From the NCBI GenBank assembly GCA_025786725.1, contig JAHLTZ010000003.1:682001-746000 (forward strand): DNA of 64,000 nt, given 5' to 3'. The notes beneath the pieces were generated by a model that did no database searches, was not told the DNA's origin, and saw nothing but the letters and a program-made list of their open reading frames with translations. The translations under genes were made by a program, and so were the position numbers. The stretch is from Syncephalis fuscata. Lineage: Eukaryota; Zoopagomycota; Zoopagomycetes; Zoopagales; Piptocephalidaceae. Shown here one piece after another: positions 34,012-45,710 of this stretch (its first letter is position 1; each line of letters starts with the position of its first letter).

Positions 34012-35345
34012 TCATGATTGAAATGGCCGAGCATGTTCGCGGAAATAAGTTGATAAATTTTCATAGACCACAAAAGTAATACAAGTGCCAGGCAAGACGC
34101 GTAATGCATTGGGCGCTAATCCCTTATAAAAGCCTAATACACCCTCCAATCTAATTGATGTGTTAGCAATATAGCAATAAAATAGTAATAACGATATAAT
34201 ACTTGCCGATATATTTTGCTAATGGCATCTATAACACCATGATATTTAGTATTACCGTTTTGTTGATTCTATCACATCATTTATAGTTAGAAATAATACC
34301 GATTATTATGATTGTTTACCTGTAGTCGTGATCGCAATACTTGGTATGGATAAGTTGATACAGTGGCAAACAATTTGGAAACACTAGCCATCACCATATA
34401 CTCCAACGTACTCTGTATCAGCAATAATTGTTAATTACTAGCTATAAGCTTATTAATCTACTATGACTTACAAGGCGTTCCTTATTTTTAGAGGGATTTA
34501 CATCAATACGCCGCTTTTTTAAGTCTTCATAGGCCATAAATTGCAATGCACCATGGGATACACCAAACAATGCTGGCACCATACCTTTGTACAGACCGCG
34601 TATTCCCTCTTTGCGCATAATCTGACCTAGACCATCTGATACAGTATATGTTAATTATAACACTTTAAATAAATATACCATAACAACTTACCCAATAGTC
34701 CACGATATGCATATTGATCGGTTCTATTTGTAACGCACATTCGTGTTTTCACCACCCATAGCGGATTGGTCATCATAGCCGTAATAGCGCCTAGCCTATC
34801 ATATTAGTATTTTATTGCTTCATACTAGTTTAAACTACTACTATTTACATACCTGCTTCAGCTGATGCAACCAAATGCTGTCCTGCTGACATTCGACCAT
34901 CTTCATCTTTTGGCGCGCGTGCTTTAAACATATCATACCTGGTTAGTTAATGAATAAATTAGCTTAAAACTAACACTTTATTATATATATATATATGTAT
35001 ATGATCTTACCACCAAAAATAAAGTGCCCAGCTACCGGTTGCACCCGCCAAGTTGGGCGTTAAACCACGATATAGACCCCGCAAACCATCCTTACTGAAT
35101 ATTGAACGCATCATCGAAACAGTCCGGCCAAGCATAGGCTTGCGGCGGCTTTTGTCGGCATCATCCACTATGCGTCGCGTGTACAGTCAGTCACTATAGC
35201 GTTACAGCTATTTAACGTCCGGCCTACCCTGCAGTCGCGTTTTAATCATGTCCAGCGGGTGGAGAATGGTCGTGGAGACGAATCCAGCACCAAAACCCGC
35301 CAGAGCCTGGTCTAATCCAGGAGAGCTGGTGAAAGACCGGGCCAT
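34012..35345 (-). CDS. Mitochondrial carrier, folate/FAD transporter type (SLC25A32/Flx1-like)
   Basis: An inner-membrane carrier with three repeats of two helices. The ATG at 35345 begins [20 protein letters not shown]. The three carrier signatures are [23 protein letters not shown] and [12 protein letters not shown]; each is followed by G-x-GLYKG-type loops ([39 protein letters not shown]). The [10 protein letters not shown] and [12 protein letters not shown] forms and the [10 protein letters not shown] segment are characteristic of the SLC25A32/Flx1 branch that moves folate or FAD. It ends REHARPFQS at 34012. Several GT...AG introns; the boundary before the last GFYKG block (around 34150-34180) is uncertain, since the best acceptor drops a residue usually present. 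Substrate is inferred from similarity. Confidence 0.87.
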
Positions 35346-35455
35346 ACTGGTTGGTAATGAGCCGCAATAAAAGAAATAAAAGAAAACAAGTGTTTTTAAA
35401 AGAAAAGTTGAGGCTGAGGTGACTGTTGCTACTCTGATCTTTTACGCTTTTTATC
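35346..35455. promoter_or_regulatory. Short divergent promoter between the mitochondrial carrier and PARN
   Basis: Only 110 bp separate the two ATGs, so both leaders and any core promoter must fit here. The sequence is A-rich on the plus strand near the middle (AAATAAAAGAAAAC-type). I see no named binding site. Confidence 0.5.
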
Positions 35456-37890
35456 ATGAATGTAAATTTGTCTAATTTCAACGAGGCTTTGCCTTTGTTT
35501 GAGAAAGCAATAGCCAAGGCAGACTTCGTAGCTATAGATTGTGAATTGACAGGTAGATTCCGAGTTAATGCACGCGTCATGCAAAATGTTATTAAACAGC
35601 TACATATAGGCTTGCAGCCACCTGGATATCAATTAGCAATACAGGACGACGAGGCACAGCGGTATGAAAAAATACGACAGGCCTCAAATGCCTATCGTGT
35701 TATTCAGTTTGGCGTATGCATATTTACCACCGAAAAGCCTGTCAATTCAGCCGAGATGGAGTTGGATGATAAGCCGCGTATTGTGGCTCATCCATTCAAT
35801 TTCTACGTGTTTCCCAGAGAGCGCGGCGACCTCTCTCGCGGAGGCGATTTCATGGTTAACTCGGGCAGTTTTGCCTTTCTTTCATCTCATAATTTTGATT
35901 TTAATCAACTTATTGCAGCAGGCAAGTCTATGATCAGATGTAATAGCTTCAATATTTATTGTGTAATACAGGCATTCCTTATTGGAATTATCGACAAGAA
36001 TCAGACGCAATAGAACGAGCAAATAATAATCTACAAAAAGCTGATATAGCAGAAACACCGGAAAATGCCGAGTTTATAAAGCAAACGACGTAAGTAACGA
36101 TCCATTGTTTTTTAATTATAAGCAATGTTATTCACTATTATAATTAGAGAGACAATCGATCATTGGTTGCAACAATCGACAGAACGAACATTACAAATAG
36201 CGGCAATGAACTCATATTATCGACGAATAATATATCAGATAGTTCGTAATAAGTAAGATTAGTTTTAATTTGCTGTACTATCGTATTTACATAAACAATA
36301 AGATATAATGGATTTTTGATCGCCAAAAACAACGAACAAAACGTAGAGGTGAAACGATTAACAGAGACAGAAAGAGAGACGATTAGCAAGAATGCTGGCA
36401 AAGTAAGCAACAATACACTGAATGTTTATACCACTATATTGATTATAATTATAGGCTGCGTTGATTGATGTTGTAAATGCCAGTGAAATTATACGGCTTA
36501 TTGCAAAGGCTCGTAAACCATTGGTAGGACATAATTGTCTACTAGATTTAGGCCATGTAATGCAGCACTTTTGGGATGATCTACCAAAATCCATAGAAAA
36601 ATGGAAATATATGCTATTTGAATTAACCTCTTGGTAAGTTGTTAATACTAAATTAAGCAAATATGATTTAATCAGTGTTAAATATCAGTATAGTGGATAC
36701 GAAATATTTGGTGCATAATCACCCAGAATTAGTAAGTAGTTTAATGGCGATGGCAGTGTCTATTGCTTATTGAACATTTAATATATTCTATAGAACACAA
36801 TTACCAATTCAGCACTTAATCATCTTATGACATCTATGGGACAGCCTCCGTTTATTGAACACTGCCCAGATATTGGTAATTGACAAGTTGACAACCAACC
36901 ATAATCTAACTCTGTTTTAGTATTTGCCGATCAATTTTCACGTTACAGCGAATGCAGTACATTGTATCACGAGGCCGGCTACGATGCCTACTGCACTGGT
37001 GTCTGTTTAATCCGTATGATTAGTTATGCTTGTCGCTCTAAAGGCACGTATACATGTATTGGCTTCGGTGGCCCCATTGCTAACTACAACGGACCAGTAG
37101 ATAATATTAATTTAAAATTTGAAAATACTATTGCCAATTTACTGAACGAAGAAAGCATTCGTAGTATATGCAACAAAATATATTTAATGCGCTCCGATAT
37201 GAGCTGTATGGACTTTGCTGGCTATGATATCCCACCGGGTAAGGATACACACTATTGATACAGTTGATCGCTAATCATTGCAATCACTTTAGAGCCTATC
37301 GTGGCACCAGTACCCATAGCATTTACATTTACTGGCATACCTCGTATTCTGGACACTAACACAATTAGTGAGATTTTATCGTCGCTTGGCCTGCTCTTTG
37401 TAGAGTGGAAGGATAATAACCAATGCCGTATTATATTTAAAGATCCATCGGTTGTAAAGGAAAGCTATGTGCAATCACTACTTGATAGTAATCAAAAAGC
37501 AAATATGGACGGTGCAATTATTTTTATGGAACAAGAAGATACAGAAGTTGATTTGACACAATTACAAATTAATTCCAGTGAGCAGATGGAAATAGGTAAG
37601 CTATAGTGTGGCAGATCGTTGGTATTTAGCTAACAAAATATTACGTAGCCGATACGATTGGATCATACAATCCACTTAAAAGACCACTTACGACGAATGG
37701 CTCTGGTAATACGACTAATGCCAATGGCAGCGGCTATTTGGGCATTGACGACAATGAACCAGAAGAAGGAGAAGTAGATATGGAAAGCGATACAGTCAAC
37801 AACAAGGAGGCAACAACATTAAATGAAAATAATATTAATAATGAATCGACCGATAGAGTTTTACCACACAAGCGGCGCCATATTAATTAA
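35456..37890 (+). CDS. PARN: Poly(A)-specific ribonuclease PARN (DEDDh deadenylase)
   Basis: Removes poly(A) from mRNA and matures small non-coding RNAs. The ATG at 35456 gives MNVNLSNFNEALPLFEKA and the exonuclease-I residues ADFVAIDCELTG (catalytic Asp and Glu). Then FNFYVFPRE, SHNFDFNQLIAAG, GIPYWNYRQE; KPLVGHNCLLDLGHVMQHFW (third acidic residue); LVHNHPE; and CSTLYHEAGYDAYCTGVC (exonuclease-III His and Asp). All four DEDD acids and the His are present. A C-terminal RRM-like segment (IAFTFTGIPRILD, FVEWKDNNQCRIIF) and an acidic tail end at TAA 37890. The second exon break uses a GC donor: GCAGCAG is followed by gcaagt at about 35921, which alone keeps the G-I-P-Y block. Budding yeast lacks PARN, so its presence is informative. 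Confidence 0.93.
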
Positions 37891-37959
37891 TAGCGCTTAA
37901 TAATGTTATTATGATAAAATAAAGGAAACCATTAGGCATTTTAACAATTAATACCTTGC

Positions 37960-38455
37960 TTATTTAGCATTCTATATATCATTCTATACCCGCCTAGCCT
38001 TCCTCTATCTAAAGCTATTTTTATTTTATTCTAGCTTTATTATTAATAAAGCTCAAATCATTTTAACTCATTCATTTAAAAGCCATATGTAATTGAAACC
38101 TATAAAAATGGAATATGTCTAATATGTCATATAATGATATGTGATAATATATAATAAAATAGAAAAATATATGCACACTGAATATATGTATATTGGATAA
38201 CGAATCTATGATGACGAGTATTTGATGATTGATGTCACTCACCACCCATCATCATGTTCAATAGATTCAATATTATTAAATGTTAGTCATTTGACCACCA
38301 AGCAAACAATAAATGTGATGATGTAATGATTAAATAAAACTCACCACTTGTCCCATGTTTAATAGATTGAATGTGCAGTTCAATTGCGCGAATATTATTA
38401 AAAATAGTCATTTGACCACCAAACAATAATAGATTATTAATAATAAAAAATAAAA
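37960..38455. repeat. Second copy of the dispersed inverted-repeat element
   Basis: Bases 38230-38455 are nearly the reverse complement of 6745-6965, and 37960-38290 follow 7190-7690 directly at lower identity (shared: AGCTTTATTATTAATA, AATTGAAACCTATAA-AATGGAATA, GATTGATGYCACTCACCACCC). Two arm-like modules, each with ATAGATT-AATATTATTAAA and AGTCATTTGACCACCAA, lie in tandem at the right end. No coding capacity is seen. Confidence 0.65.
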
Positions 38456-39306
38456 AATGAAATGGAATTAGCTATTGATAACTTTGCTTATTTCTCAAAC
38501 ACTAATAATTTAAATGTTTAAGATATATGTAGTGCACAACAATTAAATAGTTGGAACTAGTTTGTATTTATATATATATTGTCTAAAAAATGTAAACATT
38601 TAATAATTCTAATCGATTAAGCATTGCATTTAAAGTGGGCAATGTCGTTATCGGTGTATATGTAGTGTATATAATTATTTGTATATATGTATATGATTCT
38701 AGAGGTAGGCTTATGTATTGATCCACCTGTAAAATTTAATACGTTATTGTATAAAATTTAAAAGTGGCCAGAATTCGTCAAGAATCCAATAAGCTGTATT
38801 GTTTGGTATCGGAAAAGGTAATCATCATGCAATTTCTTCAAGTGGTTGTGTGCAATTCTTGTAAAAATGATACACAAACACAAACTGTAAGAGTACAAAC
38901 AGATTTGCATTTAACTAAAAAAATCAGACTTTGCTTATAAAGCTGAATCATATAAAAAAATAGCCAAATGGCGGAAATCATGTCAAGGAAATAAAACAAA
39001 AAGTAGGCAAGAAAACGGACATGAAATGGCGTTGATATAACAACGCATGAATGAATCAAAAGACAACGGCTGACAAAAGGGCGCGATAAAGCAAAGCTGA
39101 AAAATAGAAGTGCGGCAAGATATGCGGCATTGAATATAAATAATAAAAACAGAAAACAAGATAAACGCATAGAAATAGGAAAGGAATAAAAGGAAAAGAA
39201 CGAAACTAAGCGCACATAGAAAGTCATGATTTAGAGAGATCCGGATCATTATAAGTGTAGATTGGTGTTACTAGTGTCGTTAAGCCAAATTATTGAGATA
39301 CTCAGT
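38456..39306. other. Noncoding region 3' of the bHLH gene
   Basis: AT-rich DNA followed by a purine-rich plus strand (about 38930-39210). Long frames on the minus strand here are Phe/Ser/Leu-rich translations of that biased composition and match nothing. Part is probably the 3' untranslated region of the bHLH gene. Confidence 0.5.
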
Positions 39307-40806
39307 TTAGTAAGATGCACATTTCAATGTTGAAGTTGCCTTCTTAGTCCTCCTCTTTGACAACAACCGCTGCTTCATGGTCCTCTTCTGTAGCCGTGGG
39401 TGTACGACGTAGGGCATCGCGGGTGGTGTGGAGTCAACTGGAGAGCATGAGTCAAAAACGACTTCATTATCGGCATCTGAGGCTTCCATATCATCTTCAG
39501 CATTGCTATCGTGTAATTGAGCATTAAGGGTAGGATCCAGATCCGACGCCTCGTCTTTGATGCCCAACTGACGACGCAATTCGTGAATATAAGCAATGGC
39601 GCCTTGTAGCACGGAGAGCTTGTGCAAATGATCTTGGCCACGGCACGATGGAACTAGACGACGTAAGTGGCCAATTTCGCTATTGATTCTTTCACGACGG
39701 CGGCGTTCAATGGCCGAGTGTGAGACACGACGTTGGTGGTCGCGCTTGTCGACAATTCGGCGAGTAGCGCGGAATTTAGAGATTTGTGATGCCATGGTGT
39801 TGGCAGGTGGGACGCCAGCAGAGCTTGACGCGGTGCTGCCGTTGACTGGCTTGCCATGGCTGCCTGAGTTATTGAGACCCACTGAGAATACAATGTTACC
39901 CGAATGGTTGGGTACATGATTGGATGCGGTGGCGTTTACGTAGCTGACTCGTTCAATATGTGATTCGGTGGTTTGATGATGATTAGACTGAAGTGTAGCA
40001 TTGACAGGAGTTGTAGGTGTAATGGGCGTTGGTCGTACAGTCATTCGTTGATTTTGATGATATAATGGATGTCCATGATGGGTGGGGGAACGAACAATGG
40101 GGATCATTGGTGGCTGAATAGCATCTCTTGTTTGATGGAGATGTTGTTGTTGATGGTGTGATGATGATGATGGTGATTATGACGATGTGGATGGTTATGC
40201 ATAGGCATATGTGTTGGCGGAGCCAAAGGTGATTCCGGTGTATGGAATTGTGGCAATGGCAAATGAGGATGGCCATGACTGGCAAATTCAGAAGAGCCAC
40301 GGTGCATATTAGCATGTCCGTGGATTGGATGTAGTCTTTGGAGAGAAAGAACAGGCATTCTTGGAGAAAAGTCCTGACCATGAGCCGACTTTCCAGATGG
40401 CATGTTATGCATGCTGCGAGGTACCGGCAAATATGATGCATTATTGCTAGGGTGAGCTATTGGCGATAGACGCTCTGGACCGTGGTAGATGCCACCATGC
40501 GAGGCTGGACGTTCATTGGGAAGAGGAAAGATGGGCATGGGCGCGGTGTGGGGGCGAGTCATTACCGCTTGTTGCTGTGGAGAACGAGAATGGAATTCGT
40601 CCGTTGGTGGAGATGGCATGCTGCCTCGTTGGTGTTCCAAGTGTGGCAAATGATGGTAGAGTGGTGTTGAATGTGTAGTCTCGTTATAGGTGTTTGCTTG
40701 AGGGATGGGTTGTTGCATTGAGGATGACCGTTCGAATACATTCGAGGGTGCTTGTGTTGAAGGTGAACGTGTGGCTGTGGCTGTTGATGTTGCATGTTCA
40801 CTAAGC
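39307..40806 (-). CDS. bHLH transcription factor (class B E-box type), 5' exon not found
   Basis: A nuclear DNA-binding protein. The bHLH domain lies at about nt 39720-39560: basic region RRVSHSAIERRRRERIN with the H-x3-E-x3-R pattern that reads CANNTG/CACGTG E-boxes, helix 1 IGHLRRLVPSC, a short loop, helix 2 LHKLSVLQGAIAYIHELRRQL. An acidic stretch and a basic C-terminus (KRTMKQRLLSKRRTKK) follow; stop at 39307. The N-terminal half is rich in His, Pro, Ser and Gln, including a run of His and Gln repeats. Between about 40170 and 40104 the frame changes by -1, either one lost base in the CAT/CAA repeats or an unseen intron. Open frame begins next to acceptor-like tatag/cttag at about 40806, so an upstream exon with the start codon is expected but not located. 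Confidence 0.8.
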
Positions 40807-43800
40807 TATAGAGTAAAAAAATTCAAATAAAAATCAAATTGAACAACGTTAGTAATTTGCGTTAAAATTGTAATAATGATCAAAATATTAAATACGCGTA
40901 CGGAGAAAGAGGCCAGGTTCAAGTTGGTGCTTGTACCAAGTGTACAACAACGTACTTGTTGTGCACTCCCGTCTTTCATGCAGTGATTAAAATTGCATAA
41001 ATACACCAAACCGTAAAATTGCAATACATAGTAATTTTACGTATATGCTTATGACAATGTATAAATATAGATCAAACGAAATTGGATTGGCCAATAATGA
41101 GTAAACGAGCGAATAATTGAGCCATATCGGGCTATGCCATTTCATGTTTGAAACATCAAAATACAAATAGCCCTGTTCTTCAGTCAAGGTTTGTTTAACT
41201 GGAAGCATCCAAGGGTACGACGTATTGACCTGATTCCTGAAATCAGCCTGAAACCGATATTATTTTAGTAATATCACAAGGTCATATGGAAAATAAAAGG
41301 TGACAAAGTATGAAACGTAATTGGCAGTCAAGGTAAAAAACACGATTTCTCATGTGTATATGGATGAATTATTTGCCAGGTATCCGTGAACAGATTAACC
41401 GAGGTGTTGTAAAAAGCCACAATTAACAAGTGACGAATAATTGAAAAGTAAAAATACAGGCGAAACTACTCAAAAGGAAACACAAGAGAGAACAAAATAC
41501 CGGTACCAACAGTAGGAATGCGCCAAGAAATATGCGTAATTGCACTTAAGTTATAAACGGAAATAATAAAACGCATCTTGAGCGCATTGCTTATGCATCT
41601 AATGCCTTATCGCCTGTAAGTAAAAGCTCAACATCCAAAAGCATGCAAAGAAATTATGTTATGGCCTATAAAGCCTACTGCTTGTTAAGGCCGTGCACGT
41701 TTGCTCAAAATATGTTTTTGGTAGCTTAGTGAACAATGAAGTCATTGTCACCGCCATTACATGACAATAAATTATAAAAATAAAGATATGAAACACAACC
41801 AGTGTTGGGGAAAGCACAAAGTAACACAAGTGTATTAAGGATCAACCTTTTGCCTGAATTTGCCATAGGGGAGAAATGGCGTGCAGCTTTGGATTGTTTA
41901 GGAATAGATGGACTTACCGAGTTGCTGTAGCAAGATTTACCAAAAATAATAAAGATTGATGTTAACAAAAATGTTTACAGATACTGTGCGCAAATAGCTT
42001 TTCTTCGACAATAAGCAATAGAGCACGGCAGTAAAGTGAGTGAAAATAACAACTAAGCAAGTGTACTGTTGTTGCTGTTATTGTTAGAGTGAGCGGTAGG
42101 AGAAATATGTGTTTGAGGTTATCTGCACTTGTAGCAGTAATGATGTAGTAGTAATCAGAAGGTTTTGAAGACTAGCGATGAAGAAATGATAAGTGAGATA
42201 ATTAATTGCAAAACAAGGACGCGTATCTTCGACTTTATATGTCTGGCCGACTAATTGCTTAAGGTAGTAGCTAGAATGATTGCTGGCTACCATGATGCCC
42301 GGAATATTGTCGGCGATTGGCCAATAACTCCGCAGAACTATTGCTTAGCACTAGATACCCTGCATTATCATGGTTATTCGATGAATTGCTTTCCAAGTAA
42401 AAATAGGCTAGACGCAGTCCAATCACAAGGTAGCCTCAACAAAGTACAGCTTTCATCCAAGGCGATTGAAGTTGGTACCGTGTACAAGAAAGCCAATGGC
42501 AACCAAGGAGCTGGTAGATTAAGCATGAGCGAAGGTGGGTAACTATTTCTAAACTGTCGCCTTGAGCGAGGGATCGCATGATCAGGTTTCCATTTCGATA
42601 CAGCCTAGAATGAACGTGCCAATACACCACAGTTGAGCTCGTCAAAAGCGTGCCCCACATGATCAGAGCAGAGTGTACAGTGTGTTTGAAAGGCGACAAA
42701 CGAATACGCACACGTGTATTATGAGACGAATAGGTAGCGCAATCGTAGCACATATACGAAACAAGTGAAATATAATGACTGATTACAAAGCGATAGATGA
42801 ATAATATACAGAAAATATGTTGCCAAAATCTTAATCAAAAAGTAAACATTCTACAAAAGTACAAGGTACTACTTGGCTCAAATCTCCAGGTACTTGCAGC
42901 TATGCGGGCTGGAATAACGCGCATGTTTGCAACACCAATCAAAAGCTGCTATAACTAGTTGCTTGGAATTATTGAGCGAAGCCATAGATAGTTCATTGAA
43001 CATTACTAATACGGCGGATTAAAGGGCATCCCGTATAACTGTTTGAAGAATTACGCCGAACACTTCTTTAGTATAGTTAATTCTATTCTATGAAACTTGA
43101 ATACCGGAAAAACTGATTGAAGTTTAGCCGGAAACAAGGCACACTTTAGATTAGTCAGGTAGTCAATGAAATAGCCTGAATATGCTTTATTATGTCATTT
43201 CGTGGTATTGTAACTTGTTTAAGTGGGAAATAGTATTTTTACAAGGCAATATTCAAACATACCTAAAATAACTTTCTATTTTCAGCAAATGCAAATAGCC
43301 AAAAATAAACACCCAAAATATAAAAACTATCTACTATCTAACACAGGCCGTTAGTACGATAGGCCTAGGAAACCAGCAGACAAAGGAGGCTATTGCCTTG
43401 CTTACTAGCTGATACAGTTTAAAATAGAATATTAAATATTTTAAACATTATATTATTTACAAATATTGCTGTGTATACTACGGCGCAAAAATACAAACAA
43501 ATAATCACGCATGGACACTCAGCAAACAACATTGCAAAGACAAGATCTAGATCCTAATTCAGTGAATTGTTTACAAGGTGTAACCAAGTATAGCAATTGG
43601 CATATTAATTAGGAAGGAAGGTTCTTTTCTCGGTATAAAATAACGGGGAAGTATCAATTTCACATGCAAATGCCTGATCAACACGTGGCGCTTGTTAGGC
43701 CAGCACAGAGAGACCATTAAATTACCGGGAAATAAGCCTAGAAATGGCCTCTTGGATTCATTTCAAGCTTTTTCCCTCGTGGCCCAATAGCAAAGAAATA

Positions 43801-45710
43801 ATCTGTAGCTATTTTAGTTATGCATGTGTAGGAACAAGGTTGTTTCTGCATCTGCCAGTCATCACAATTTTGTAGCAAGCATCTAGACTTTTTAAATGGC
43901 CAGACCGGTTCTAGACAATGATCGTTTTTTGCCTTCTAAAGGAATCATTTATGCAAGTCTCCTGACAAGGCAATTACACACCCCATACTATGAGGTTTTA
44001 CGAACACAAACCAGTTAAGTAACGTTGTAATAACATGAAAATGGGAATGAACGATCATATTGTCGATGAGCAATCACACACACATGCGCACACGGGCTGG
44101 ACATAGCCTAGACCACCTGAGGTGCATTGTAATTACGCGTCACGCTACACGTTACACGCGGCCACTTGGCCCCCGACCTCCAAATATCAATTAAAAGTAC
44201 GGCTTTACATAGATCTGGATGAGCTTTGCTGTATACTCATGTGCAGGTGGAATTTCGCTGTATGCATAAATATATCTGCCTTGACCTTTGGAAATTAATA
44301 TCCAATGGTGACTATGTGTACCTACTTTGATGCTATCAAGTTTTATAAAACCGGTTAAATCATCACTGTGATTTGTTCCCATATTTTGTCCTTGGCACTA
44401 CGCTGTAATTTACGCGCGGGGCACTTGCATGCATTCATTAACAAACCACCAATTACGTTCATTAATTCAAGTCTACAACACTGAAGATTAAGCAATATAT
44501 AACCCACCCTAATCCATACGCATATAATAATAATGAAATTTATTTAATATGATAACCCATGTTAATAAATATTACCACGACACATATGACTACAACATTA
44601 TCAATGTTAAATTTCAATATTTGCCGCCAAAGGATTAGGAGGCGCATCATTTGCCAAGCCCGAAGCTGTCGTCGGAGCCGGTCTACTAGTCAATACCGGA
44701 TTGTTCACTAAAGCCGATGCCGAGCCGCTTATTGACGGCAAACTTTTAGCTCTTCTGCCCAATCGTGCTGGCTTGCCCAAGACAGCACGGTGAATATGAT
44801 TTGTATTTGCATTCACTATAATTGTATTAGCCACGAAAGCCATGGCAAAATACAGGCGACGTCAACAGGAAAAATATATTGTAGAACAAATAATAGTAAA
44901 TATTTAGCGGAAAATAGAAAGTGAATAGATAACATTAATTAGTTGCGTATACTGTGTGGGCTACTTAAGCCTATGTTTAGGATGAGTTGCCAACAGGATG
45001 CACTAAATTGGCGATATAATCAAAGTACAGTTTGAACCAATAGAAATTCTTCTACGACGGTCCGAAATATGTGTATGCATAATTTCTGTTTACATGCAAT
45101 GTGTACTGGTAGGTTCTGATATGACCGTTGCCAAAAGCATGATCCAATATGAATTATGCGTCTAACCTAATATTTTTATACTATTTTTTATTTATACTAG
45201 GGATACAGTTGTAAGCTATGGTTCTAGTAATTGTTTTCTTACTATATTATCTTTTAAATTATGAGCATAATTTATACAATTAAAAGATTAGCACACCAAG
45301 TTTTCCAAGAGAAGGTATATTTGATTTCTAAGAGTTATAATTGGTCGTACAGGAGAAATAGTCATTTTGAATAAATAAATCACGCAATCAGTATCTATTA
45401 CTTTAATAAATGTTTAATTATTTATTAATAAAAAAAGGCAATACAATTACATAGATAGTATACTACGCCAGTTCTGGATAGTTGTACACAAGTTTGTGCT
45501 TATTAATGCATAATAAGCCTATATCTTTATACATATATCATGTATACAATAGCAGCAGCATGGTCAGTTATAGTGTATCAATACTTGCTGATGATAATTA
45601 AGTGATTACTGTCATGTTGTATGACACTGATGATTGCAATACACAAATATAAAATAGATTTATAAATAGTTTATTTAATGAATAATGGTGATAAAAGAAA
45701 TGAGTAGCAA
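40807..45710. other. Gene-poor region
   Basis: Nearly 5 kb without a recognisable conserved gene. It may hold the 5' exon and leader of the bHLH gene. Short ATG frames occur at 42255-42542 (+) and 44191-44382 (-), without family similarity. One more convincing small frame is listed separately at 44607-44843. I saw no clear terminal repeats or RNA gene. Confidence 0.45.
44607..44843 (-). CDS. Small hypothetical protein, 78 residues
   Basis: An ATG frame, MAFVANTIIVNANTNHIHRA onward, with a basic KPARLGRRAKSLPS segment and a Pro/Ala/Ser-rich end, stopping at 44607. The DNA here is clearly more GC-rich and less repetitive than the AT-rich flanks, which is the main reason to suspect a gene. It has no signal peptide, membrane segment or family match that I recognise. 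It could also be the first exon of a longer gene continuing left. Confidence 0.3.
   Translation of the reverse strand: MAFVANTIIVNANTNHIHRAVLGKPARLGRRAKSLPSISGSASALVNNPVLTSRPAPTTASGLANDAPPNPLAANIEI

Noticed and set aside
38838-39249. A 129-codon minus frame with membrane-like composition
   Set aside because: It lies in a purine-rich plus strand 3' of the bHLH stop; Phe/Ser/Leu content follows from the base bias, and no homology is seen.
39983-40441. A 152-codon minus frame overlapping the bHLH gene
   Set aside because: It reads His/Gln repeat DNA in the third frame as Ile/Thr repeats; the bHLH frames on both sides are the coding ones.
42255-42542. A 95-codon plus frame
   Set aside because: No ATG-context, splice or family support, and composition equals that of its noncoding surroundings.
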